Assembly (NCBI GenBank): GCA_905209455.1
Contig: CAJLTA010000010.1
Span: 3,702-67,701, forward strand
Direction: 5' to 3'
Origin: an uncultured Collinsella sp.
GTDB taxonomy: Bacteria; Actinomycetota; Coriobacteriia; Coriobacteriales; Coriobacteriaceae
Length of the DNA: 64,000 bases
The notes under the pieces are model-generated. The model ran no database searches, was not told the DNA's origin, and was given only the letters and a program-made list of their open reading frames with translations. Made by a program: the position numbers and the translations under genes. Position 1 is the stretch's first letter; the number at the start of each line of letters is the position of its first letter. This document shows positions 1 through 8,265 of this stretch, piece after piece.

Positions 1-16
1 CCGGCTCGTGCGGAAC
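1..16 (-). repeat. Edge fragment of the family-C palindrome core
   Basis: The first 16 bases are the reverse complement of GTTCCGCACGAGCCGG, which is the start of the conserved core found at about 172-186 and 58405-58420. The window edge cuts the rest off, so the outer stem cannot be checked. Bases 29-46 form a separate small hairpin (AAAGGCC, loop AAGG, GGCCTTT). Confidence 0.6.
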
Positions 17-137
17 TTGTATCAAACTAAAGGCCAAGGGGCCTTTGCTATAAGAATCGATTGTCGGATTATTTGAATTTGAAGATCTTAGACGCGCGGT
101 ACACAGGGGCTGGGCTGAAAGGGATCTTGTTGAGTAG

Positions 138-260
138 GTTGCCCGGTGGGGCTTGGTTATGTTTGTCGCGAGTTCCGCACGAGCCGAAGAGCACTTAATG
201 TGCTCTTCGTGCGAGCCAGGACTGTAGAGCAGCAAACATAACCAAGCCCCACCGGGCAAC
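138..260. repeat. Family-C long palindrome, copy 1
   Basis: Two perfect 28-base arms (138-165 and 233-260) surround a 67-base centre. The centre contains an apical hairpin CGAAGAGCAC (185-194), loop TTAAT, GTGCTCTTCG (200-209). The centre matches the element at 58369-58498 almost throughout, but the outer arms of the two copies are unrelated. The element lies just 3' of the minus-strand P1 peptidase gene and could act as its terminator; a transcribed structured RNA is another possibility. Confidence 0.85.
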
Positions 261-273
261 CGGTCAGGTTAGG

Positions 274-1275
274 TTACTTCGCGGCACCCGGGATGCCGTG
301 GGAGGTTTTGGCGGTTTTGGCTCCGTTTACGATGGCGGTCTGTAGGGCCCTTACGGCGAGCATGCCCAACAGGTCCAAGGGTACGGCGGCGCTTGCCTGG
401 GCACTAAGTTTGCCACTGGCGAGGGTGTAGATGGTGTCGCCGTCGTTGGTGGTGTGCGTGGGGCGGATTGCGTGCGCATAGGCGTCTGCTGCCATCTGGG
501 AGACCTTGGTGGCCTGAGCCTTGGTGAGCTCAACGTTGGTGACGATGCAGCTGATGGTGGTGTTGGTGCGGTCGAGCGGCATTTGCATGGAGCCAGCTGC
601 GGCAAAGGCTGCGAGCTCCATGTCGACAATCTGGTCGCTATCAGCTGCAGCGCGCATGCCAGCTACCCATTCACCGGTGAAGGGGTCGACGACATTGCCG
701 CAGGCGTTGACCGAGACCACAGCACCCACCTTAACAGGGCCGAGCGCCACGGCGGCAGCGCCTAGGCCGGCCTTCATGCAGGTGGCGGGGCCCATGAGCT
801 TGCCCACGGTGGCACCGGTGCCGGCACCTACATTGCCCTGCTCGAGTGTTGCAGGGGTATTGTCGAGCGCCTCGCGCACGGCGGAAATGCCAGCCTCAAT
901 GTCGGGGCGTACGGTGGGGTCGCCAAAGGCGAGGTCGAAGATGCAGCTGGAGCACACGATGGGCACCTGCGTGGGGCCGACGGGAAGGCCGATGCCGCGG
1001 CTCTCGAGCTCGCGGGCGACGCCGCTTGCGGCCTCCAGACCAAAGGCCGATCCACCCGAAAGGCAGACGGCGTGGACCTTGTCCACGGTGTTCTCGGGAC
1101 GCAGCAGGTCAGTCTCGCGCGATGCCGGGGCACCGCCGCGAACGTCAACACCGCCGGTGGCGCCCTCGGGTGCCACGATTACGGTGCAACCGGTACCGGC
1201 CTCCTCGTCCGTATAGTTGCCAAAGCAAAAGCCATCGACATCGCAAACGTCAATGGCCTCAAGCAGTGTATCCAT
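274..1275 (-). CDS. P1 family peptidase (DmpA / L-aminopeptidase D-esterase type)
   Basis: The 333-residue product fits the P1 (S58) family of self-processing N-terminal-nucleophile aminopeptidases, which release N-terminal residues from small peptides and amides. The family glycine-rich substrate region is seen near residues 73-80 (CLSGGSAFG). The predicted autocleavage and nucleophile region is NTTISC at 238-243, with Thr239 the likely new N-terminus. No signal peptide is visible, so it should be cytosolic. The start has a good AGGAG site 6 bases upstream. It is followed on its own strand by the long palindrome at 138-260. The substrate cannot be told from sequence. Confidence 0.85.
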   Translation of the reverse strand: MDTLLEAIDVCDVDGFCFGNYTDEEAGTGCTVIVAPEGATGGVDVRGGAPASRETDLLRPENTVDKVHAVCLSGGSAFGLEAASGVARELESRGIGLPVGPTQVPIVCSSCIFDLAFGDPTVRPDIEAGISAVREALDNTPATLEQGNVGAGTGATVGKLMGPATCMKAGLGAAAVALGPVKVGAVVSVNACGNVVDPFTGEWVAGMRAAADSDQIVDMELAAFAAAGSMQMPLDRTNTTISCIVTNVELTKAQATKVSQMAADAYAHAIRPTHTTNDGDTIYTLASGKLSAQASAAVPLDLLGMLAVRALQTAIVNGAKTAKTSHGIPGAAK

Positions 1276-1298
1276 GTTTTACTCCTATCGGTTTTCCG

Positions 1299-1368
1299 CC
1301 GGGCCTTATGCCCGGTCGGGATCCGTACGGTACGCCGAAATTGTAGGCGCTGGGGGATACCCAGCGCC
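1299..1368 (-). terminator. Two hairpins downstream of maf
   Basis: In the gap between maf and the peptidase gene lie CCGGGC-CTTAT-GCCCGG (1299-1315) and a stronger stem GGCGCTGGG / CCCAGCGCC (1346-1354 with 1360-1368). The second sits 8 bases after the maf stop on the minus strand. Its U-tract is poor, so it may be a weak terminator. Confidence 0.45.
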
Positions 1369-1376
1369 AGATGCAA

Positions 1377-1958
1377 TTACGATAGTTTTTGAATCGCGCG
1401 CGCGACGCGAGCGATGGGCAGGCCCACCACGTTGTAGAAGTCGCCCGAAATATCGTGCACGAGCATGCGTCCTCCTGTGCCCTGAATGCCGTAGGCGCCG
1501 GCTTTGTCCATGGGCTCGCCTGAGGCGACGTAGCGCTCAATCTGCTCATCGGTAAGCTCGTAGAACGTCACGTCGGTCACATCGACAAACGACAGGCTCT
1601 CGGCGGCGTGTGGGGCGGTGGTGTCTCCGCCCCTAACGATGCAGACACCGGTTGCCACCTGATGCGTGCGGCCCGAAAGCTCACGGAGCATGGCGCAGGC
1701 ATCATTCTCGTCTGCGGGCTTGCCTAAGATCTTGCCATCGAAGGTGACGATGGTGTCGGCCCCGACGGTCAGCTCGTTGGGCTCGGCGTGTTCGGCGGCA
1801 ACGGCAGAGGCTTTGGCGCGCGCCAAGCGCTCGACGAGTGTAAGCGGGGCTTCCCCATCAAAAGGCGTTTCATCAATATCTGCGGGAATCACGCGAACGT
1901 CATAGCCCGCTTCGCGCATCAACTCGATGCGGCGCGGTGATTGCGAAGCCAAAATCAT
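1377..1958 (-). CDS. maf: Maf-family nucleotide pyrophosphatase
   Basis: The 193-residue protein begins with the Maf substrate-binding signature ASQSPRR (residues 4-10) and keeps the GADTIV segment and a GTGG near the C-terminus. Family members hydrolyse non-canonical or modified nucleoside triphosphates to monophosphates (house-cleaning) and some influence septum formation. Its ATG overlaps the stop of the upstream DJ-1-like gene by 4 bases, so the two are probably translationally coupled. Length is normal for the family. Confidence 0.9.
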   Translation of the reverse strand: MILASQSPRRIELMREAGYDVRVIPADIDETPFDGEAPLTLVERLARAKASAVAAEHAEPNELTVGADTIVTFDGKILGKPADENDACAMLRELSGRTHQVATGVCIVRGGDTTAPHAAESLSFVDVTDVTFYELTDEQIERYVASGEPMDKAGAYGIQGTGGRMLVHDISGDFYNVVGLPIARVARAIQKLS

Positions 1959-2497
1959 AGCTGAATGCCCTCGGCAACCTTCTCGACAGCCTTGTCGCCG
2001 GCGAGCGTACGCAGCAGCTTAAGCGCAAAGGGGAGCGACTGGGCCATGCCGCTGGCAGTGATGATGTTACCGTCGTGCGTGACCTTGTCGCCGGTATATG
2101 CGCCCTCGGGGAAGCTCTTCTCAAAGCCGGGGAAGCACGTGGCGTGGCGCCCCTCGAGCAGGTCGAGCTCGCCCAGGATAAACGGGGCGGCGCAGATGGC
2201 GGCAACATGCTTGGTCGCGGCGAACTCGCAGACTACGTCGCAGACGCGCTGGTCGGCGCGCAGGTTGGTGGCGCCGGGCAGACCGCCGGGCAGCACGACG
2301 CAGTCATACTCGTCAAAGTTGATCTCGTCAAAGAGCGCATCGCAGGTCACGGGGATCTGCAGCGAGCTCACGACCTCGCGGGTGGGCATGATCGAGACGA
2401 GCGTGGCGCGCGCGCCGCCGCGACGCATGACATCGACCATGGTCAGGCATTCAATCGTTTCAAAGCCATCGGCGGCAAGAACGGCAACGCTGGGCAT
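1955..2497 (-). CDS. DJ-1/PfpI family protein
   Basis: The 180-residue product has the DJ-1/PfpI fold signatures: a start like PSVAVLAADGFETIE with the conserved glutamate, GGLPGATNL, and the nucleophile-elbow cysteine in AAICAAPFIL. Members include deglycase or chaperone-like DJ-1 and YajL and amidotransferase-like enzymes; the exact activity is not deducible. The ATG at 2497 was chosen over one 66 bases upstream because GAAAGGAACC lies just in front of it and the extra N-terminus does not look like the family. It overlaps maf by 4 bases. Confidence 0.88.
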   Translation of the reverse strand: MPSVAVLAADGFETIECLTMVDVMRRGGARATLVSIMPTREVVSSLQIPVTCDALFDEINFDEYDCVVLPGGLPGATNLRADQRVCDVVCEFAATKHVAAICAAPFILGELDLLEGRHATCFPGFEKSFPEGAYTGDKVTHDGNIITASGMAQSLPFALKLLRTLAGDKAVEKVAEGIQL

Positions 2498-2587
2498 AAG
2501 GGTTCCTTTCATAGGGCGGCATACAATTAGCCGTCTTATACCCCGAAGACCCCCGCTTGCCACGCTCGATTTTCCTATGTTTAAAAA

Positions 2588-2641
2588 GGGACGGGGATTA
2601 GATAATCATTCGGTACTAATTGATTATCTAATCCCCGTCCC
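2588..2641. repeat. Family-B palindrome, copy 1 (GGGACGGG ends)
   Basis: Perfect 21-base arms (2588-2608 and 2621-2641) with a 12-base loop sit between the 3' end of the rlmD-like gene and the 5' end of the DJ-1 gene. The outer bases GGGACGGG...CCCGTCCC are shared with 19511-19572 while the inner stem differs. On the minus strand it follows rlmD and could be its terminator. Confidence 0.8.
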
Positions 2642-2653
2642 AAAAATCATCAG

Positions 2654-3967
2654 CTAGTTGCGCTTGAGGTGGACGACGGTTTCGCAGTGGAAGGTTTGCG
2701 GGAATAGGTCGACCGGCGTGATCTTGACGGGGGAGAAGGTGTCCTCCTCGACAAAGCGCTTGAGGTCGCGGGCCAGAGTTGCCGGATCACAGCTCACATA
2801 GGCGACATCGCGCGCACTCGTGCTCGCGATGAGGTCGATCGCCTCAGGGGCGAGGCCCGCACGCGGCGGGTCGACCACCAAGACGTCGGCGTCCTGATCG
2901 GGGAACTCGCGCACCGCGTCGCCGCCGATGACGTCGACGTTATCGAGCTTGTTGATCTCCAGGTTGCGACGCAGGTCGCGCACGGCCGGGCCGTAGGCCT
3001 CGACGGCGGCGACAAAATCACAGCGGCGGGCGAGCGGCAGGGTAAAGGTGCCGGCACCGCAGTACAGGTCCACGGCCAGTTCGTCTTCCTGCGGGTCGAG
3101 GGCGTCCATAACGAGCTCAATCAAAATCTCCGCGCCCTTGGTATTGACTTGGAAAAACGACGGAGCAGACAAGCGCATCTGGCCCTCGGCGATATTCTCG
3201 GTCCAGGAGCCCTCACCGGCGAGCATCTCCACCTTAGAGACGCAGCGGGCCTTCTTCTCGCCCTTGCTCATGACGCGCACTACGCTCGTGGGGTGTGCGG
3301 CGTCTGCCAGAACGCGCGAGACCTGTGAGCGCGGAAAGGAACCCGTGGGCGTCCAGAGCGCGACCTCGAGCGCTTTGGTGCGGCGCGATGCGCGAATGCC
3401 CACGCGCTCGAGGCCCAGGTCGTGGCTGCCGCTCAGATAGTTGAGCGCGCCGACGACGGATTTGAGTGCCTTAGGGAATCGTTTGTCGAACAGCGGGCAC
3501 GCATCGACGGTTACGATCTTGCTGGGATCGACGCCGTGCATGCCAAGGCGAACACGGCCGTTAACGAGGGTGGGCTCCAGCTCAATCTTATTGCGGTAGC
3601 CCCAGTCGTCCTTGGTGTGGCGGATGGGCTGCACCAGTTCATCGATCTGTTCGGGGCTGAACTTGCCGATGCGCTCGAGCGTGGAGCGCAGGTTTTGCTC
3701 CTTGGCGGCGAGCTGTGCCGTGCGTGAGAGATTGCCCCACGAGCAGCCGCCGCAGATGCCCACGAAGGGGCAGGGAGGCTGAATGCGATCGGGGCTTGGC
3801 TCCAGAATCTCGGTGGTGCGGGCGCGCATGAACGACTTTCCGTCCTGTACGACCTCGGCCTCGACGGTGTCGCCTGCCACGGCGCCCTGCACAAAGACGG
3901 CCTTGCCGTTGTCGGCGTGCGCCAGCCCGTCGGCGCCGTAGGTCATCGATTCTATGGTGAGCTTCAT
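2654..3967 (-). CDS. rlmD: 23S rRNA (uracil-C5)-methyltransferase, RlmD/RumA-like
   Basis: The 437-residue protein has an N-terminal TRAM-like RNA-binding region, an iron-sulfur-type cysteine cluster (CPFVGICGGCSWG), the SAM-binding motif DLYCGAGTFTLPLA, the VVDPPRAGL loop and the catalytic cysteine in AYVSCDPATLARDL. These define the TrmA/RumA family that makes 5-methyluridine in RNA. In Gram-positive bacteria close paralogues (RlmCD) modify one or two 23S positions, so the exact target is uncertain. The start at 3967 follows GGCAGGAAT; a longer frame to 4003 has no better site. Confidence 0.88.
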   Translation of the reverse strand: MKLTIESMTYGADGLAHADNGKAVFVQGAVAGDTVEAEVVQDGKSFMRARTTEILEPSPDRIQPPCPFVGICGGCSWGNLSRTAQLAAKEQNLRSTLERIGKFSPEQIDELVQPIRHTKDDWGYRNKIELEPTLVNGRVRLGMHGVDPSKIVTVDACPLFDKRFPKALKSVVGALNYLSGSHDLGLERVGIRASRRTKALEVALWTPTGSFPRSQVSRVLADAAHPTSVVRVMSKGEKKARCVSKVEMLAGEGSWTENIAEGQMRLSAPSFFQVNTKGAEILIELVMDALDPQEDELAVDLYCGAGTFTLPLARRCDFVAAVEAYGPAVRDLRRNLEINKLDNVDVIGGDAVREFPDQDADVLVVDPPRAGLAPEAIDLIASTSARDVAYVSCDPATLARDLKRFVEEDTFSPVKITPVDLFPQTFHCETVVHLKRN

Positions 3968-4015
3968 ATTCCTGCCTGTCATTCGCGTTGTTGTCCGCAC
4001 CATGGTAGCAGGGAA

Positions 4016-4057
4016 AAGCGCCCCGCATTCGAGGCTTTCCTCAAATGCGGGGCGCTT
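4016..4057 (-). terminator. Terminator after ppk
   Basis: Perfect 14-base arms AAGCGCCCCGCATT (4016-4029) and AATGCGGGGCGCTT (4044-4057) lie just beyond the ppk stop. On the minus strand the stem is followed by TTTTCCC. It separates ppk from the methyltransferase gene. Confidence 0.85.
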
Positions 4058-4067
4058 CTACAAACGT

Positions 4068-6470
4068 CTATTTCGTCTTGCCGGTAATGAGCGTCTTAAG
4101 GCCTAGGCCGATCAAGCCCAGGCCCATGCGCACACGACCGGGGCGATGGCGCTCGATGGCCTTGGTCTTGCCAGCGGGCTTCTCGCGGCGAGAGTTCTTC
4201 TCGGACGTGGGCTTGGCCGCCTGCGGTTGGGGCCGAGGAGCGGGCTCGGACTCAGGCTCAATGACGGTTGCCTGGACCTTCTGGACCTCGGGTGCGGCCG
4301 GCTGCGGCTCAGGAGCAGGGGCGGGGGCGGGCTTTGCCTCGGCGGCGGCCTCGGCGTTGCGATAGGCACGCTCCAGCAGGGCTTCCTGCGAGTTGAAGGG
4401 TTTCTCACCCTCTGCACGCTTCACGGGAACCCAGGTGCCGTCGCTCGTGAGGCTGCGGGCCTTCACGTTGTCGCGCAGCTGCATGCCCATGTACTCGTGT
4501 ACCAGGGCGCGGCAGGTGGGGTCGAGCACGGGGAAGGCAATCTCCACGCGGTGCTCGGTGTTGCGCGTCATCATGTCGGCTGAGCTCAGATAGATCATGT
4601 CCGAGTCCACGCCAAAGGCGTAAACGCGCGCATGCTCCAAAAAGCGTCCGACGATAGAACGGACATGCACGTTCTCGGTCTTGCCCGGAACGCCCGGCTT
4701 GAGGCACGAGATGCCGCGGATAATCATGTCCACGCGGACTCCTGCGCACGATGCCTCGGCGATCTTGTCGATGACCTCGCGGTCGGTGAGCGAGTTGAGC
4801 TTAAAGAACACACGGGCGGGCTCGCCAGCGAGGGCGCGCTGGATTTCGCGATCCAGGCCGCGCATGATGAGCGGCTTCAGGCCGACCGGCGCCACGCCCA
4901 GGAAGCGGTAATCGCCGCGCAGGTTGCCCAGCGACAGATTGCGGAAGAACAAGTTGGCGTCCTCGCCGATGCCGGGATGGGCGGTCATGAGCATAAAGTC
5001 GCTGTAGAGCTTGGCCGTCTTCTCGTTAAAGTTGCCGGTGCCCAACAGCGTCAGGCGTGTAAGCGCCGTGCCCTCGCGATAGGTGAGCTGGCAGATCTTG
5101 GAATGGCACTTAAAGCCCTCGGAGCCGTAGATGACGGTGCAGCCTGCCTCTTCCAGACGCTCGGCCCACTCGATGTTGTTCTGCTCGTCGAAGCGGGCGC
5201 GGAGCTCCATGAGCACCGTGACCTCTTTGCCGTTCTCGGCGGCATCGATCAGCGACTCGCACAGGCGGCTCTGCTTAGCCACGCGGTAGAGCGTGATGCG
5301 CAGTGAGATGCACTCGGGGTCGTAGGCGGCCTCGTGCACCAGATCCAGGAAGGGGTTCATGGCCTCATAGGGATAAAAGAGCAGCTTGTCGTGCTGAAGT
5401 ACCTGCTCGCGGATGGAGCGAGTCATATCGATGGTGGGGTTGGGCTGCGGCTTAAACGGCGTAAAGAGCAGCTCGTTGCGCAGGTGCTCGGGAATCTTGC
5501 CCTCAATGCCGAAGACATAGCCCAGGTTGAGCGGGATGTCGCAGGTAAAGACCGAGCGACGCGAGAGCTCGAGCGCCTTGCGGATAGTCTTGAGCGTTGC
5601 TTTTTCGAGTGAGCCCGAGACGGCGAGCACTACCGGCTGCAGGCGCAGGCGCTTCTTGAGGATGCGCTTCATATGCTGGCGGTAGTCCTCTTCCTCCTCG
5701 ACGCCCTCGCCGTCCGGATCGATGTCGGCGTTGCGGGTGACGCGGATGAGCGCGCGGTCGAGCGGCTTATAGGAGCCGAAGCAGCTGTCCAGGCAGGCGA
5801 GGATGACGTCCTCGAGCAGAATGTAGGAGTAGGTCCCGGTGGGCGAGGGGATTTCGACCACGCGGTTCATCGAAGCGGGAATCTCGATCAGGCCCAGCAG
5901 ACTTTCCTCGTCGGTGACGCCGTCCAGGCCGCACGCCAGGTAAAGTGCGCCGTTGCGCAGGTTGGGGAAGGGGTGGCGCGGGTCGATCACCAGCGGTGAG
6001 ATGACCGGCGACACGTAGGCCTGGAAGTAACGGGTTACAAAGGTGCGCTCCTCGGGCGTAAGCGAATCGGTGCGGGCACGGTGAACGCCCAGGGTGTCGA
6101 GCTTGCCCTCGATGTTCTTAAAGATGGACTCCCAACGGGTAAGGAGTTCGGGCATTTCGGCCATGACGGCATCGACCTGCTCCGAGGCGGTCATATTGCT
6201 CTTGTTGTCGACAGGTTGCTTTTTGAGCTCGGCGAGGTCGGACAGGCCACCCACTCGCACCATAAGGAACTCATCGAGGTTTGACTCGAAGATCGAGACG
6301 AACTTAAGGCGCTCGAACAACGGCACGGACTCATCAAAAGCCTCGTCGAGCACACGGTTGTCAAAGCGTAGCCAGCTGAGCTCTCGGTTCTGCGTGTACG
6401 AGAAGTCGCGCGGCGGTTTGCGCAGCTTTGCGGCGGCTTGCTTTTTTTCGATTTTGCTCGGCATATGCAT
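4068..6470 (-). CDS. ppk1: Polyphosphate kinase 1
   Basis: This 800-residue enzyme reversibly polymerises ATP gamma-phosphate into polyphosphate. The N-domain begins with FSYTQNRELSWLRFDNRVL; the autophosphorylated histidine is in GFKCHSKIC (His456) and the second conserved histidine in FLEHARVY (His613), with NTEHRVEIAFP at about 637-647. The catalytic core is complete. After about residue 690 there is an extra tail of roughly 110 residues, rich in Ala, Pro and Glu and then basic, beyond the usual family length. The first two ATG codons (6470, 6464) both lack a strong ribosome site, so the start may be either. It lies away from the pst operon but fits phosphate storage. Confidence 0.96.
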   Translation of the reverse strand: MHMPSKIEKKQAAAKLRKPPRDFSYTQNRELSWLRFDNRVLDEAFDESVPLFERLKFVSIFESNLDEFLMVRVGGLSDLAELKKQPVDNKSNMTASEQVDAVMAEMPELLTRWESIFKNIEGKLDTLGVHRARTDSLTPEERTFVTRYFQAYVSPVISPLVIDPRHPFPNLRNGALYLACGLDGVTDEESLLGLIEIPASMNRVVEIPSPTGTYSYILLEDVILACLDSCFGSYKPLDRALIRVTRNADIDPDGEGVEEEEDYRQHMKRILKKRLRLQPVVLAVSGSLEKATLKTIRKALELSRRSVFTCDIPLNLGYVFGIEGKIPEHLRNELLFTPFKPQPNPTIDMTRSIREQVLQHDKLLFYPYEAMNPFLDLVHEAAYDPECISLRITLYRVAKQSRLCESLIDAAENGKEVTVLMELRARFDEQNNIEWAERLEEAGCTVIYGSEGFKCHSKICQLTYREGTALTRLTLLGTGNFNEKTAKLYSDFMLMTAHPGIGEDANLFFRNLSLGNLRGDYRFLGVAPVGLKPLIMRGLDREIQRALAGEPARVFFKLNSLTDREVIDKIAEASCAGVRVDMIIRGISCLKPGVPGKTENVHVRSIVGRFLEHARVYAFGVDSDMIYLSSADMMTRNTEHRVEIAFPVLDPTCRALVHEYMGMQLRDNVKARSLTSDGTWVPVKRAEGEKPFNSQEALLERAYRNAEAAAEAKPAPAPAPEPQPAAPEVQKVQATVIEPESEPAPRPQPQAAKPTSEKNSRREKPAGKTKAIERHRPGRVRMGLGLIGLGLKTLITGKTK

Positions 6471-7022
6471 CTGTCCGTTCAGTCCCCGCAGGGGACGGTA
6501 GCCTAACTCTATTCACTATTGTCTCAATTTAGTCGACTTGTGGCACGGACGTATTGTGCGAACGGTATCTTAACCTACTTCTTACGCTGTCAAGGCATGC
6601 GACTAACTGCCCGACTCGTTTTGAAAACAATCTATATCCATACTCAACTGGTGAGGATGTATGAATAAGAATGATTGCGAGCTGAATATAATCGAATCCA
6701 AATCGAATCGTGGACAAACGACATATAATTGCAGAAAACCGTTTTAGCTATGCAATTCCTAAACATGTTAATATTTGTGCAATCTGGCTTAATTCCTTAG
6801 AAAAAAGAACGTTTACCTTTGAAAACCTGCTTTAGAGAACTGAAGTGCATCATGGGGGAATCATATGCGATATACCGTTCATCTCACTTTGCTGACCGTT
6901 CGGGGGCGAGGTGGAAGTATGGACTGATTTTGGATATAAATATATCGTCAGCAATAACGCCTCACACGGAGGGGCGCTAACGAATCGGCCCTGACAGGGG
7001 CCCGAAAGAAAGGTAGGAGGCC
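6471..7022 (+). promoter_or_regulatory. Long AT-rich control region of arcA copy 1
   Basis: This 552-base gap is much richer in A and T than the genes around it. It contains an ACCGTTC direct repeat (6874-6880 and 6895-6901), related single sites (GAACGGTATC at 6560-6569, ACCGTTTTA at 6738-6746), a -10-like TATAAA at 6935-6940 with no good -35, and two leader hairpins (6958-6976 and 6986-7004) ahead of GGTAGGAGG. The absence of a -35 with upstream repeats suggests an activated promoter. A 62-codon minus-strand frame here is not convincing. Confidence 0.6.
6874..6901 (+). promoter_or_regulatory. 21-bp-spaced ACCGTTC repeat, arcA1 promoter
   Basis: ACCGTTC occurs at 6874 and 6895, exactly 21 bp apart. 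The second half-site is the first base of the duplicated arcA block; the first lies outside it, yet arcA2 has a matching half-site at the same distance. Relative to a TATAAA -10 at 6935 the sites would centre near -49 and -70, a layout fitting an activator. Function is inferred. Confidence 0.5.
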
Positions 7023-8265
7023 ATGACGAAAGGTCTGCACGTGCCTTCCGAGATCGGCAAGCTCAGGAAGGTCTGCCTGCACCGTCCCGGCGACGAGCTC
7101 CTCAACCTGCCGCCCGACGAGCTCGAGCGACTCCTGTTCGACGACGTCCCGTTCCTGGAGGTCGCGCAGCAGGAGCACGACACCTTCGCCCAGATCCTGA
7201 GGGACCAGGGCGTGGAGGTCCTCTACCTCGAGAACCTCGTCGCCGAGGTGTTCGACCAGGTCCCCGGCGCCCGCGCCGAGTTCACCGACCAGTACATCGC
7301 CGAGGCCGGCATCCGCGGCCAGCACATGCCGCAGATCGTCCGCGAGAAGCTGGACTCCATCGAGGACAACCTCGAGTTCGTCAAGAAGACCATGGCCGGC
7401 ATGACCAAGGCCGAGATCGACATGCCCCTCACGGCGTCCACGACCCTCGACTCCCTGGTCAACTCCGAGTCCGAGTCCGACCTGATCATCGACCCGATGC
7501 CCAACCTCTACTTCACCCGCGACCCGTTCGCGGTCGTCGGCGAGGGCGTCAACCTCAACCGCATGTACTCGGTCACCCGCAACCGCGAGACCCTGTACGG
7601 CAAGTACGTCTTCAAGTACCACCCCGACTACAAGGACGTCTCCCTGTACTTCCGCCGCGACTGCCAGTTCCACACCGAGGGCGGCGACGTGCTGAACATC
7701 AACGAGAAGACCCTCGCCGTCGGCATCTCCCAGCGCACCCAGGCCGCGGCCATCGACGTCATGGCCCAGAACATCTTCTGGAACTCCGACTCCAAGGTCG
7801 AGCGCATCCTGGCCTTCGACATCCCGGTCTCGCGCGCCTTCATGCACCTCGACACGGTCTTCACCCAGATCGACGTCGATAAGTTCACGATCCACCCCGC
7901 CATCATGGGCACCCTGCGCGTCTACGAGCTGACCGCCGGCAAGAACCCGGGCGACGTGAACATCCGCCTGATCGAGGACACCCTCGAGCACGTCCTGGAG
8001 GACGCCACCGGCGTCGACCAGGTCAAGCTGATCCCCTGCGGCGGCGGCGACCCGATCGCGGCCTCCCGCGAGCAGTGGAACGACGGCTCCAACACCCTGT
8101 GCGTCGAGCCCGGCAAGATCTGCGTCTACGCCCGCAACACCGTCACCAACGACGTGCTGTACAAGGAGGGCCTGGACCTTCTCGTCGTGCCCTCCGCCGA
8201 GCTCTCCCGCGGCCGCGGCGGCCCGCGCTGCATGAGCATGCCCTTCTGGCGCGAGGACCTCTAAG
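6895..8265 (+). repeat. Duplicated arcA block, copy 1 (1371 bp)
   Basis: The sequence appears identical to 9985-11355 (offset 3090). It spans 128 bases of upstream DNA and the whole arcA gene and stops one base after the stop codon. Flanks differ on both sides. No transposase or terminal repeats are seen, so duplication with gene conversion is likely. Confidence 0.95.
7023..8264 (+). CDS. arcA: Arginine deiminase, copy 1
   Basis: The 413-residue enzyme hydrolyses L-arginine to citrulline and ammonia, the first step of the ADI pathway. The guanidino-group chemistry residues of the family are all visible: Asp167 in FTRDPF, Glu219 in HTEGGDV, His275 and Asp277 in MHLDTVF, and the nucleophile Cys403 in GPRCMSMP near the C-terminus. 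GGTAGGAGG precedes the ATG. Third codon positions are almost all C or G, stronger than in neighbours, suggesting high expression. Citrulline would pass to the carbamoyltransferase at 11460. An identical second copy starts at 10113. Confidence 0.98.
   Translation: MTKGLHVPSEIGKLRKVCLHRPGDELLNLPPDELERLLFDDVPFLEVAQQEHDTFAQILRDQGVEVLYLENLVAEVFDQVPGARAEFTDQYIAEAGIRGQHMPQIVREKLDSIEDNLEFVKKTMAGMTKAEIDMPLTASTTLDSLVNSESESDLIIDPMPNLYFTRDPFAVVGEGVNLNRMYSVTRNRETLYGKYVFKYHPDYKDVSLYFRRDCQFHTEGGDVLNINEKTLAVGISQRTQAAAIDVMAQNIFWNSDSKVERILAFDIPVSRAFMHLDTVFTQIDVDKFTIHPAIMGTLRVYELTAGKNPGDVNIRLIEDTLEHVLEDATGVDQVKLIPCGGGDPIAASREQWNDGSNTLCVEPGKICVYARNTVTNDVLYKEGLDLLVVPSAELSRGRGGPRCMSMPFWREDL

Noticed and set aside
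138..260. Terminal inverted repeats of an insertion sequence or MITE
   Set aside because: No transposase, no target-site duplication noticed, and the arms differ between copies while the centre is conserved.
6529..6717. 62-codon minus frame upstream of ppk
   Set aside because: AT-rich intergenic DNA, no ribosome site, no family resemblance.
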